DNA from: Maribacter huludaoensis
Lineage (GTDB): Bacteria > Bacteroidota > Bacteroidia > Flavobacteriales > Flavobacteriaceae
Assembly: GCF_029350945.1 (NCBI RefSeq)
Contig: NZ_JARKMS010000003.1
Location: 124,001 to 188,000, forward strand
DNA: 64,000 bases
Direction: 5' to 3'
A program made the translations under genes and the position numbers. Each line of letters opens with the position of its first letter. The first letter of the stretch is position 1. The notes under the pieces are model-generated. The model had not been told where the DNA came from. It worked only from the letters and a program-made list of their open reading frames with translations, and did not search any database. Shown piece by piece: positions 1 to 7,629 of this stretch.

Positions 1-104
1 AATTATTGGATATGAAACCTACGGCCATACGGGTAGCTTTATCAAGAGCTAGAAAAACCGTTAGGGAAAAATTAATGGAAAAGCATAATTATGGAATTGC
101 ATAA
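1..104 (+). CDS. ECF-type RNA polymerase sigma factor, C-terminal end (partial)
   Basis: Only the last 33 codons lie in the window, read in the frame that begins at base 3 and stops with TAA at 102-104. The residues (LLDMKPTAIRVALSRARKTV and on to EKL) match the recognition helix of sigma-70 region 4, where a run like VxxxLSRARKxL is usual, so this end would bind the -35-type promoter element. The stop overlaps the next gene by 14 bases, which suggests translational coupling in one operon. An extracytoplasmic-function sigma factor is the likeliest type, because such genes precede DUF4252 genes in flavobacteria; the N-terminal part is needed to be sure. Confidence 0.75.
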   Translation, partial: LLDMKPTAIRVALSRARKTVREKLMEKHNYGIA

Positions 105-528
105 CATAGAAAAATTAATAGAAAAGTATTTTGAAGCAACTACAACGGTTGCTGAGGAAGAAACGCTTAGAACGTATTTTTCAGGGGATGATATTGCTCC
201 TCATTTAGAGCAACACGCATCTTTGTTCAATTACTTTACAAAAGCAAAAGAAGAACGCTTTACAAAGCAGGTGCCATTAAAACCTAGAATAAATTATTTG
301 AAATGGGTATCCGTTGCAGCAATAGCAGTCTTTATGGTAGGGTTATATTTTTATCGACCAACACCGGCTCCGGTTACTTTAGCAGATGAGTATACACCAG
401 AGGAGATAGCATCTGCAAAAGAGGCATTAGCCTTATTGGCAATGAATTTCAATAAAGGTACAGAACAATTAAACCATTTAGAGGAATTTGAAAAAACAAC
501 GAATAAATTTTTAACGAAAAATAATTAA
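91..528 (+). CDS. small single-pass membrane protein, possible anti-sigma partner
   Basis: A 145-residue protein with an acidic, helical N-terminal half (about 1-65), one hydrophobic segment at about 71-88 (WVSVAAIAVFMVGLYFY) and a Pro-rich link leading to a helical C-terminal tail. It starts inside the sigma factor gene and ends one base before the DUF4252 gene, so it belongs to the same operon. A small protein with a soluble N terminus, one membrane helix and an outer tail, encoded just after an ECF sigma factor, fits an anti-sigma factor. I see no ZAS zinc motif or known domain, so that role is inference from position only. Confidence 0.7.
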   Translation: MELHNIEKLIEKYFEATTTVAEEETLRTYFSGDDIAPHLEQHASLFNYFTKAKEERFTKQVPLKPRINYLKWVSVAAIAVFMVGLYFYRPTPAPVTLADEYTPEEIASAKEALALLAMNFNKGTEQLNHLEEFEKTTNKFLTKNN

Positions 529-529
529 A

Positions 530-1084
530 ATGAAAAAGATATTAGTATTGACACTTTTGGTGTTAGCCCCTGTAATCACTAATGCTCAAGATATATTTGA
601 GAAATATGAGGATAATGATAAGGTAACGTTTGTTGCCATGCAGCCAAAAATGTTTCAAATGTTGGGTAAAATGAGCGTAAGTTCAGACGATCCGGAGGCA
701 AAGGAATTTTTTGAGCTCGTTAACTCTATTACCAGTTTTAAAGTAATAACTACTGAAGACGCCGCAATTTCAAAAGACGTGGATAGTTGGGTAACGAACA
801 GACTTAAAAGTTCATCTTTTGAAGAGCTTATGAGGGTTAGAGATGGTAGTTCTAATGTGAAATTTTATGTTAAAGAAGGTAAGGATAGTGATCATGTAAA
901 AGAACTTTTGATGTTCGTAACCGGTTTAAAGGATATGGATATCGATGTCAATGGTAAGAAATTGGAAACGGTATTGTTATCCTTGACCGGGGATATAAAT
1001 TTAAGATCGGTATCCAAATTGACCGAAAAAATGGATTTACCAGGTGGCGATCAATTGGGCAAAGCCGCGCAAAAAGGTAATTAA
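530..1084 (+). CDS. DUF4252 domain-containing secreted protein (copy 1)
   Basis: A 184-residue protein with a clear signal peptide (MKKILVLTLLVLAPVITNAQ, cleavage after about residue 20), so it is exported. The mature part matches the DUF4252 family of Bacteroidota, whose function is unknown. It shares short blocks with the next gene: ELMRV, NVKFYVK, LLMFV, KLETVL, SLTGDI and KMDLP. It begins one base after the upstream gene and is probably under the control of the sigma factor operon. A role in envelope stress is inference from the neighbouring sigma factor. Confidence 0.85.
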   Translation: MKKILVLTLLVLAPVITNAQDIFEKYEDNDKVTFVAMQPKMFQMLGKMSVSSDDPEAKEFFELVNSITSFKVITTEDAAISKDVDSWVTNRLKSSSFEELMRVRDGSSNVKFYVKEGKDSDHVKELLMFVTGLKDMDIDVNGKKLETVLLSLTGDINLRSVSKLTEKMDLPGGDQLGKAAQKGN

Positions 1085-1186
1085 ATATATAAGATAGAGT
1101 CTATTTTATTTTAGGCACTCTTTAAAATTAAAATCAATTCATCAATCGCCAAAACCTAATAGGGTAGCGGCATAAAATCAACAATC

Positions 1187-1729
1187 ATGAGAAAAGTAGC
1201 AGTAGTATTTTTAATGGCAATTTTACCCACATTGGGTTTTTCACAATCCGTATTCGATAAATATGAAGATATGGATAATGTAGGGTCGGTAATTGTAAAC
1301 AAAGGAATGATAGATCTAGTTTCTAAATTCGGTAGTATGAGTGATGATGCCGAAGCAAAAGAATTTATGGAAGTTGCCAGCGGATTAAGAAACGTTAAGG
1401 TCTTTATGACAGAAGATTCATCTGTCTCTGCAGATATGTATTCAACAGTCAAGAAATATCTTAAGTCTTCTAAATTAGAAGAGTTAATGAGAGTTAAGGA
1501 TGAAGATGTCAATGTAAAGTTTTATGTGAAAGACGGTAAAAAGAAAGACCACGTGTCAGAATTATTGATGTTTGTTAGTGGTTTGGAAAATGTAGAAGTA
1601 GGGCACAACGGAAGAAAGTTGGAGACTGTTTTGGTGAGTCTTACCGGTGATATCGACTTAAATAAAATAGGTACACTGACCAGTAAAATGGATTTGCCTA
1701 AAGATTTGAACAAGGCATCAGGAAAGTAA
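1187..1729 (+). CDS. DUF4252 domain-containing secreted protein (copy 2)
   Basis: A 180-residue protein with signal peptide (residues 1 to about 20, ending LGFSQ). It is a paralogue of the preceding gene; the conserved blocks ELMRVK, NVKFYVKDG, LLMFVSGL, RKLETVL and SLTGDI lie in the same order, so the pair probably arose by tandem duplication. The 102-base gap upstream has no strong terminator, and a good terminator follows the gene. Function is unknown; it probably acts in the periplasm or at the outer membrane. Confidence 0.85.
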   Translation: MRKVAVVFLMAILPTLGFSQSVFDKYEDMDNVGSVIVNKGMIDLVSKFGSMSDDAEAKEFMEVASGLRNVKVFMTEDSSVSADMYSTVKKYLKSSKLEELMRVKDEDVNVKFYVKDGKKKDHVSELLMFVSGLENVEVGHNGRKLETVLVSLTGDIDLNKIGTLTSKMDLPKDLNKASGK

Positions 1730-1740
1730 TAATGATTTAT

Positions 1741-1770
1741 AAAGGTTTCCTTTAATTGGGAGACCTTTTT
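1741..1770 (+). terminator. intrinsic terminator after DUF4252 copy 2
   Basis: A stem of AAAGGTTTCC against GGGAGACCTTT (with a G-U pair) and a short loop is followed directly by a T run. It separates copies 1-2 from the lipoprotein copy, at least in part. Confidence 0.75.
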
Positions 1771-1789
1771 CTAATTTTAAAAACATAGT

Positions 1790-2329
1790 ATGAAAAATTT
1801 GTATTGGGTAATAATGATGGTAATTGGCTTTGCCATTACATCGTGCTCGTCAGAACAGAGTTTGCAACAGTATTATATTGCAAATGCAGAGAATCCTAAT
1901 TTTATGTCTTTTGATTTGCCTTCCAGTCTTTTAGATTTGGATAGTGCAAATTTGACAGAGTCTGAGAAAGAAGCTGCTTCTTCATTAAAAAAGCTAAACA
2001 TTCTAGCATTTCAGAAAAAAACTGAGAACGAGGCAGATTATTTAGTTCAAAAAAAAGCGATTAAATCAATACTTAAAAGTGATGATTTTAGTGAGTTAAT
2101 GAAAATGAATACCCCTTTTGGAAAAGCGACTATACAATTAAAAGGTGATGATGATAGCATTGATGAACTTGTTATTTATGGGGACAATGATGAAAAAGGC
2201 TTGGTTTTAGTGAGAGTGTTAGGGGATAATATGAATCCGGCTCATTTAATGAAATTAATAAAAACCATAGAAAAATCTGATTACAAAGGAAAAGGATTGG
2301 AACAACTTGGAGATTTAATAAAAGGTTGA
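1790..2329 (+). CDS. DUF4252-like lipoprotein (copy 3)
   Basis: A 179-residue protein with a lipoprotein signal: hydrophobic start, then a lipobox ending ITSC with Cys at about residue 19, followed by SS. The mature part resembles the two upstream DUF4252 proteins in length and plan (a helical stretch with a SDDFSELMKM block, then a beta-rich part) but is more diverged. It is predicted to be anchored in a membrane by lipid. A strong terminator follows. The three neighbouring copies probably act together, one lipid-anchored and two soluble; that is inference. Confidence 0.75.
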   Translation: MKNLYWVIMMVIGFAITSCSSEQSLQQYYIANAENPNFMSFDLPSSLLDLDSANLTESEKEAASSLKKLNILAFQKKTENEADYLVQKKAIKSILKSDDFSELMKMNTPFGKATIQLKGDDDSIDELVIYGDNDEKGLVLVRVLGDNMNPAHLMKLIKTIEKSDYKGKGLEQLGDLIKG

Positions 2330-2357
2330 GTTAAAGGTCTATTTAATTTAAATACAG

Positions 2358-2386
2358 CCCGTTACGTAATTGTAACGGGTTTTTTT
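2358..2386 (+). terminator. intrinsic terminator of the DUF4252 operon
   Basis: A perfect 8-bp stem (CCCGTTAC / GTAACGGG) with a 6-base loop is followed by seven T. Confidence 0.9.
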
Positions 2387-2489
2387 GTTTTTAAAATTGT
2401 AGTAAAGCTCTTTTTTTATGTGACCAATCAAGAAAATCTGTGTCATAATAAGTGAGAATATATACAAACAACCTAAACAAAATTTTAAA

Positions 2490-3299
2490 ATGGAAAACGC
2501 AGAAGTATGGATTGACAAAGGGATTGACTTTGTTGTAGAATTTGGACCTAAAGTTATAGGTGCTATCTTAATTTACATTGTTGGTTCATGGATTATCAAG
2601 AAATTGATCGGAGTCGTAAATAAAGGAATGACCAAGCAAAATTATGATGAATCCCTTAAAAAGTTTTTACTGAATTTAGCGAAGTGGGCACTTACAATCT
2701 TCCTGATTATTACAGTTATTTCAACCTTAGGTGTTGAAACCACAAGTTTTGCAGCAGTTATAGCGGCGGCAGGTTTGGCAATTGGTCTTGCACTGCAAGG
2801 ATCTTTATCTAATTTTGCAGGTGGAGTTTTACTTATCATTTTTAAGCCATATAAAATTGGAGATTTAATTGAAGCGCAAGGTGTACTTGGCAGTGTTAAG
2901 GAGATTGAGATTTTTACCACTAAATTAATTACACCAGAAAATAAATTGGCAATTGTTCCTAATGGTGCAATGGCAAACGGTAACATTGTAAACTACACTG
3001 CAGAAGGTAAAATTAGAGTTGACACAACTGTTGGTGTAGATTATGGTTCTGATCTGCAAAAAACAAAAGATGTGTTATTGGCAATGTTAAAGGCAAATCC
3101 TCAAGTGTTGCAGGATCCTGCCCCATCGGTAAACGTATCTGAATTGGCAGATAGTTCTGTAAACTTGGCAGTACGTCCTTTCTGTAAGCCAGAAGATTAC
3201 TGGGATGTATATTTTGCTACGATAGAAGGAACTAAGAAAGCGTTGGATAGTGCAGGAATTGAAATTCCTTATCCTCATGAAGTTCAAATTAATAAATAG
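2490..3299 (+). CDS. mscS: small-conductance mechanosensitive channel, MscS family
   Basis: A 269-residue protein close to the 286 residues of E. coli MscS. Three hydrophobic helices are visible at about 20-40, 62-82 and 88-118. The third holds the Gly/Ala-rich pore helix AAAGLAIGLALQGSLSNFAG typical of the family, followed by the cytoplasmic beta domain (PYKIGDLIEA, VPNGAMANG) and the alpha/beta cage. It should open under membrane tension and release solutes on hypo-osmotic shock. It has no obvious operon partner and converges on a second MscS gene, sharing a terminator with it. Confidence 0.92.
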   Translation: MENAEVWIDKGIDFVVEFGPKVIGAILIYIVGSWIIKKLIGVVNKGMTKQNYDESLKKFLLNLAKWALTIFLIITVISTLGVETTSFAAVIAAAGLAIGLALQGSLSNFAGGVLLIIFKPYKIGDLIEAQGVLGSVKEIEIFTTKLITPENKLAIVPNGAMANGNIVNYTAEGKIRVDTTVGVDYGSDLQKTKDVLLAMLKANPQVLQDPAPSVNVSELADSSVNLAVRPFCKPEDYWDVYFATIEGTKKALDSAGIEIPYPHEVQINK

Positions 3300-3315
3300 A
3301 GTCTAGTTAGTTAGT

Positions 3316-3350
3316 AAAAAGCCCGTTGAACTTGCTCAGCGGGCTTTTTT
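3316..3350. terminator. bidirectional terminator between two MscS genes
   Basis: The inverted repeat AAAAAGCCCGTTGA / TCAGCGGGCTTTTTT has one G-U pair and U-tracts on both strands, so it can stop transcription of both convergent channel genes. Confidence 0.9.
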
Positions 3351-3372
3351 AATTTTATTCGTTAATAGATTT

Positions 3373-4254
3373 TTAATCTCTTGCAATCTGTAGGTTGTTT
3401 TTTCCGAAGTCCAATGTTCTGATTGGGAAAGGAATATTGATATCGCGTTCCTCAAAGTGTTTCTTGATGATTTTTATTGCTTTATGCCTTGCGGCATGTT
3501 CTTGTTTTGCATTAACACAATCCGTCCAAAAACGTACCATAAAGTTAATTGAGCTATCGCCAAATTCAGTAAAAAAGAATTCTACATTCTCGTCATTATT
3601 CTGTTTAAAGTTGTCATTGATAATCTTTACGGTTAAATCTTCTACCATTTGTAAATCACTTTCATACCCCACGCCACAATTCACGAATATTCTATTCCTA
3701 TTGTTCATGGAGTAATTGGTAAAAGAACCATCTATAAATTTTGAATTTGGAATTACCACAACGTTATTGTCCGGCTGTTTAAGAATAATATTTCTAAGGC
3801 TAATTTCTGTTACAAAGCCAGAAACTCCGTCAGCAGTAATATAGTCGTTGATTTTAAGCTGCGGCATAAAAGAAAGTATAAGTCCGCCAAAAGTGTTGCT
3901 AAGCGTTCCTTGCAATGCCAGGCCAACGGCAAGTCCAACAACACCTGCACCTGCAAGTATGCTGGTTAAAACCTTGTCTAAATCCAAAACACCTAGGGCA
4001 ATGAAGAATCCAATTAAAATAATGGATACAAAAACTACTTTAGCAATTATTTCTTGAATAGAAACTTGATGTATTTTTTTTAAAATAGTATTTTTAAGGA
4101 GTTTGCGAATTCCCCTGGCCAGAAAATAAAATAGGACCATTACCAAAATCGCCATAGCGAGATTTGGTAATTTTAATACGATGGCCTCTAACCAGCTATC
4201 TAATTTATCCCATAGATTACTTACCGATTCTTCAACTGAGAAATTAGTTTGCAT
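3373..4254 (-). CDS. mechanosensitive ion channel family protein, MscS-like
   Basis: A 293-residue MscS paralogue. Hydrophobic helices lie at about 30-48, 70-90 and 97-124; the last carries the pore signature GVVGLAVGLALQGTLSN. The cytoplasmic part has the beta domain (VIPNSKFIDG) and an alpha/beta domain with VRFWTD near residue 240. Compared with the neighbouring channel it has a longer, amphipathic N terminus of about 28 residues. The two differ too much to be a recent duplication. The channel probably protects against osmotic downshock with a different gating threshold, which is inference. Confidence 0.9.
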   Translation of the reverse strand: MQTNFSVEESVSNLWDKLDSWLEAIVLKLPNLAMAILVMVLFYFLARGIRKLLKNTILKKIHQVSIQEIIAKVVFVSIILIGFFIALGVLDLDKVLTSILAGAGVVGLAVGLALQGTLSNTFGGLILSFMPQLKINDYITADGVSGFVTEISLRNIILKQPDNNVVVIPNSKFIDGSFTNYSMNNRNRIFVNCGVGYESDLQMVEDLTVKIINDNFKQNNDENVEFFFTEFGDSSINFMVRFWTDCVNAKQEHAARHKAIKIIKKHFEERDINIPFPIRTLDFGKNNLQIARD

Positions 4255-4312
4255 ACAATTTTAGTTTTACGTTCGCTTGTAATATATACGTTGCGAGGCA
4301 CAAACTAAAACG

Positions 4313-4337
4313 CATATCGCCCAAAACGGGCGATATG
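4313..4337. terminator. perfect 10-bp hairpin downstream of purB
   Basis: CATATCGCCC and GGGCGATATG pair perfectly around a 5-base loop. It lies 44 bases past the purB stop and before the MscS-like gene upstream region. On the minus strand it is followed only by a broken T run, so termination may be weak. Confidence 0.5.
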
Positions 4338-4380
4338 AAGTATTTGAATTAAAGAAAATTTTTAATGCATTAAAACTGGC

Positions 4381-5724
4381 TTAAATACCGGTATAATTAC
4401 TAGGAGATATTTGTTTTAATTCGTTCTTTATTTCGTCGGAAACTTCTAGTGTATCAATAAAATTAGCAATAGAATCCTTATTTATTTTTTCGTTTGTACG
4501 TGTAAGTCCTTTTAAGGCCTCATATGGGTTTGGATAACTTTCACGTCTTAAAATTGTTTGAATAGCTTCTGCTACTACAGCCCAATTGTTCTCTAGATCT
4601 TGCTCAAACTTCTCCTTGTTCAAAAGTAATTTGTTTAGACCTTTAAGGGTAGATTGATAAGCAATAATGGTGTGTGCAAAAGGAACACCAACATTTCTAA
4701 GTACGGTACTGTCTGTTAAATCTCTTTGCAGTCTAGAAACTGGTAGCTTGGATGATAAGTGCTCAAATATAGCATTTGCTATACCTAGGTTACCTTCAGA
4801 GTTTTCAAAATCTATTGGGTTGACCTTATGTGGCATTGCAGAAGAACCAACTTCTCCGGCTTTAATTTTTTGTTTGAAGTAGTCCATGGAAACATACGTC
4901 CAAAAATCGCGATCAAGATCTAAAATAATTGTATTAATACGTTTTAGACCATCAAATAATGCCGCTAAATGATCATAATGTTCTATCTGCGTAGTTGGAT
5001 ATGAATGGTGCAACCCTAACTTTTCTTGAACGAATTTCTGTCCAAAAGCTTTCCAATCTATAGATGGGTAGGCTACTAAATGGGCATTGAAGTTACCTGT
5101 TGCACCACCAAATTTAGCTGCGCTAGGTATATCGTTCAACAAATTGAATTGTTCTTTTAAACGCGCAACAAAAACCAAAACTTCTTTACCTAAGCGAGTA
5201 GGTGAAGCTGGTTGACCATGTGTTCTTGCCAACATTGGTATTTCTGACCATTCCAAGGTCAACACGTCTAGTTTCTCTAGTAATTCAAAATATTGCGGTA
5301 CATAAACGTCATTCATAGCTTCTTTGATAGAAAGCGGAATAGCGGTATTGTTAATGTCCTGGGAAGTTAATCCAAAATGAATAAATTCCTTATATTCAGA
5401 AATGTCCAATGCGTCAAATGCCTTTTTTATAAAATACTCAACTGCCTTAACATCATGATTGGTGATTTTCTCTATATCCTTTATTTCTTGGGCATCTGTA
5501 GTAGAGAAATCAGTATATATTTTTCTTAATGCATCAAATTTAGATGAATCAAAAGAAGAAAGTTGTGGCAATTGTACTTCGCAAAGCGCTATAAAGTATT
5601 CTATTTCTACTCTTACTCTATATTTAATTAGTGCTTCTTCAGAGAAATAAGCGCTTAATGATTTGGTTTTAGAGCTGTAACGACCATCTATTGGTGAAAT
5701 GGCATTTAATGCGTTAAGAGACAT
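4381..5724 (-). CDS. purB: adenylosuccinate lyase
   Basis: Cleaves adenylosuccinate to AMP and SAICAR to AICAR, two steps of purine synthesis. The 447-residue protein has the fumarase/aspartase superfamily signature SSAMPHKVNP (near residue 296), the RTHGQPASPT block with the active-site His (near 171), and LTSQDINNTA (near 121). The ATG at 5724 (MSLNALNAISP) is chosen because the two codons before it would need a TTG start, and other PurB proteins begin at this point. A TATATTTG promoter box lies 26 bases upstream. Confidence 0.96.
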   Translation of the reverse strand: MSLNALNAISPIDGRYSSKTKSLSAYFSEEALIKYRVRVEIEYFIALCEVQLPQLSSFDSSKFDALRKIYTDFSTTDAQEIKDIEKITNHDVKAVEYFIKKAFDALDISEYKEFIHFGLTSQDINNTAIPLSIKEAMNDVYVPQYFELLEKLDVLTLEWSEIPMLARTHGQPASPTRLGKEVLVFVARLKEQFNLLNDIPSAAKFGGATGNFNAHLVAYPSIDWKAFGQKFVQEKLGLHHSYPTTQIEHYDHLAALFDGLKRINTIILDLDRDFWTYVSMDYFKQKIKAGEVGSSAMPHKVNPIDFENSEGNLGIANAIFEHLSSKLPVSRLQRDLTDSTVLRNVGVPFAHTIIAYQSTLKGLNKLLLNKEKFEQDLENNWAVVAEAIQTILRRESYPNPYEALKGLTRTNEKINKDSIANFIDTLEVSDEIKNELKQISPSNYTGI

Positions 5725-5749
5725 AGTCAATGGTTAAATTAATAAGCGG

Positions 5750-5757
5750 CAAATATA
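5750..5757 (-). promoter_or_regulatory. -7 promoter box of purB
   Basis: The minus strand reads TATATTTG, a perfect fit to the Bacteroidota -7 consensus TAnnTTTG, giving a leader of about 20 nt. No clear -33 TTG is visible. Confidence 0.6.
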
Positions 5758-5853
5758 CCTAATCGTATTAAAGTTTAAAACCTATTCAGCCTTAAGTTAT
5801 GGTCAAATAGAGGCATTTAATGAACAATTGATGTAAGTATTGAACAAGTTCGG

Positions 5854-6417
5854 TTATTTCTCTAATACCTTCAAGGTCATTATTGCACGTGCCTTGTAGG
5901 CGGCGCTACCGTTTTCATAACTTTGTTTTAAAATTTGCTCCAGTTCTGGGTGAATCCACTTTATGCTTCTTCCGATCAAAAGCAGGGTAGTCATTGAATA
6001 TGCTTTGGGTGCTACCTTATGATTGCCTATAAGCCAATCGAAAGCAGATTCCGTGATGATATTCAGCTGATTGTCAGATAAGGTCTTTGGCGATGTTTTC
6101 CCTTTTTTAGGAAATTCGTTTATGGCTAAAAGTTGACAAATTTTTGATACGGGGCGTATAGAGGATTCTAACGTAATATATTTTAAAATTTCTAAAAAAG
6201 AATTCATGTTCAAATAAATCAGCTGTAAATCTTTTTTGGCAATATATTCTAACAACCAGGCGGCTTTGCATGATATGGGCTCTATATCTTCTTTTATTAT
6301 TTCAATGAGAATTGAGACTGACTTTGCGTTTTCTTCAATTTTAGATGCCATTTTAGCACGGTTTTCTCTTGAGGCACCAACATATTTCAGTGCTTCCTTA
6401 AGTGCTTCCTTTGTCAT
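5854..6417 (-). CDS. HEAT-repeat-like protein of unknown function, linked to purB
   Basis: A 187-residue, almost wholly helical protein with a repeating pattern of helix pairs (for example EPISCKAAWLLEYIAKKDLQ and AYKARAIMTLKVLEK) as in HEAT/ARM-type scaffolds. It has no signal peptide or membrane segment, so it is cytoplasmic. It lies upstream of purB in the same direction with a 129-base gap. Similar proteins next to purB are, as far as I recall, sometimes labelled adenylosuccinate lyase by position, but this one has no lyase motif. Function unknown. Confidence 0.75.
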   Translation of the reverse strand: MTKEALKEALKYVGASRENRAKMASKIEENAKSVSILIEIIKEDIEPISCKAAWLLEYIAKKDLQLIYLNMNSFLEILKYITLESSIRPVSKICQLLAINEFPKKGKTSPKTLSDNQLNIITESAFDWLIGNHKVAPKAYSMTTLLLIGRSIKWIHPELEQILKQSYENGSAAYKARAIMTLKVLEK

Positions 6418-6451
6418 AAAATTGTATCTTTATTTCTCATTTCCCCCAAAT

Positions 6452-6925
6452 ATGAAATTAATAAAAAAAATTGGCCTAGTAGTTGTCGTTGTATTTATAG
6501 CCATGCAATTTTTCAGTCCTACAAAAAATACTGCCGCTGGCAATCATACATCGGCCTTTATAACCCAAACCAACCCTACACCGGAGCTTAAAAATCTTTT
6601 TGAAACTTCTTGTTACGATTGCCATAGTAATAATACAAAATACCCGTGGTACAATAATATAGCGCCTATTTCATATTTGCTGGCAGACCATGTTAAAGAA
6701 GGAAAAGAACACCTAAACTTTTCTGAGTGGCAAAATTATTCTTTGGATAAGAAAGATCAAATGTTAGCGGAAATAGAAGAAGAAGTGGTTGATGGTAAAA
6801 TGCCATTGTCTCAGTATACACTGTTTCATAAAGATACAGAGCTTACCCCCAACGAAGTAGTCAATTTGGTAGAATGGGTTAGACAAACTAGAATTATTTA
6901 CCAATTAGGGAAGCAACCAAATTAG
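6452..6925 (+). CDS. haem-binding domain protein (c-type, CxxCH)
   Basis: The 157-residue protein starts at the ATG at 6452, which opens a signal or anchor sequence (IGLVVVVVFIAMQFF); the longer frame upstream has no support and overlaps the opposite gene. After export it carries one CYDCH motif (about residues 52-56), which would bind haem c covalently, followed by TKYPWYNNIAPIS, typical of the haem_bd family (PF14376) of Bacteroidota. It probably carries or senses electrons in the periplasm; the partner is unknown. Its last 32 bases overlap the 3' end of the sirtuin gene on the other strand. Confidence 0.88.
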   Translation: MKLIKKIGLVVVVVFIAMQFFSPTKNTAAGNHTSAFITQTNPTPELKNLFETSCYDCHSNNTKYPWYNNIAPISYLLADHVKEGKEHLNFSEWQNYSLDKKDQMLAEIEEEVVDGKMPLSQYTLFHKDTELTPNEVVNLVEWVRQTRIIYQLGKQPN

Positions 6926-7580
6926 GAGTTCCTTCTACTGCAGTTTTAGCTATAATGGTTAAATTGTTTTTATGGGATTTTGAGATGGCGGGTTTGGGAT
7001 CTATAATATATATTGGAGTAGCACTATCAACAAAATCAATTAAACTTGCAGCAGGGTATACTTGCATAGATGTTCCAATAATAATTAAAAAATCTGCTTT
7101 TTCAGTAATTGAAATTGCATCTTCTAATAGCGGTACGGCTTCGCCAAACCATACAATGTGTGGTCTTAGTTGATGCCCGCTTTTACAGGTGTCGCCCAAT
7201 AAAATATCATTCTTTTGATCTAAGATTTCTGTAGTAGAATTTATACTTCTAGCTTTTAATAATTCTCCATGTAAATGAAGTACTTGAGAGCTGCCTGCAC
7301 GTTCATGTAAATCATCTACATTTTGGGTGATGATATGAACATTAAAATTTGCTTCTAAATCAACTAAAGCCTTGTGTGCCGCATTGGGTTCAACGGTAAG
7401 TAATTGTCTTCTTCTTTGATTGTAAAATTCTAATACCAATTCCGGATTTTTTTGAAATCCTTCTGGCGTAGCAACTTCCATGACATCATGGCCTTCCCAT
7501 AAACCGTTGGAATCTCTAAAAGTTTTTAATCCGCTTTCGGCAGAAATACCGGCTCCGGTCAATACCACAATATTTTTCAT
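6894..7580 (-). CDS. cobB: NAD-dependent protein deacylase, sirtuin (CobB-like)
   Basis: Removes acyl groups from lysines using NAD. Motifs in order: GAGISAESGL (8-17) and FRD for NAD binding, Tyr53 and Arg56 in FYNQRRRQL, which in class III sirtuins select succinyl/malonyl groups, TQNVDDLHERAGS (85-97), and catalytic His104 in LHLHGE. The short zinc module has only one Cys (132), so the usual four-Cys zinc site is absent. At 228 residues it is a normal bacterial length. It is probably a desuccinylase/deacetylase of the cytoplasm. The gene overlaps the convergent haem-binding gene. Confidence 0.93.
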   Translation of the reverse strand: MKNIVVLTGAGISAESGLKTFRDSNGLWEGHDVMEVATPEGFQKNPELVLEFYNQRRRQLLTVEPNAAHKALVDLEANFNVHIITQNVDDLHERAGSSQVLHLHGELLKARSINSTTEILDQKNDILLGDTCKSGHQLRPHIVWFGEAVPLLEDAISITEKADFLIIIGTSMQVYPAASLIDFVDSATPIYIIDPKPAISKSHKNNLTIIAKTAVEGTPNLVASLIGK

Positions 7581-7629
7581 ACTAAAGTTCTAAATATGTA
7601 TAAAAATATACTTTTCTTATCTTGCTCCC

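Noticed and set aside
1156-1512. Minus-strand frame of 118 codons opposite DUF4252 copy 2
   Set aside because: It is a shadow of the real plus-strand gene, which has a signal peptide and paralogue support; the shadow product is Ser/Thr/Leu-rich with no domain.
6236-6451. N-terminal extension of the haem-binding protein
   Set aside because: The extra 72 codons lie opposite the HEAT-like gene and precede a good signal peptide at 6452; the extension has no family match.
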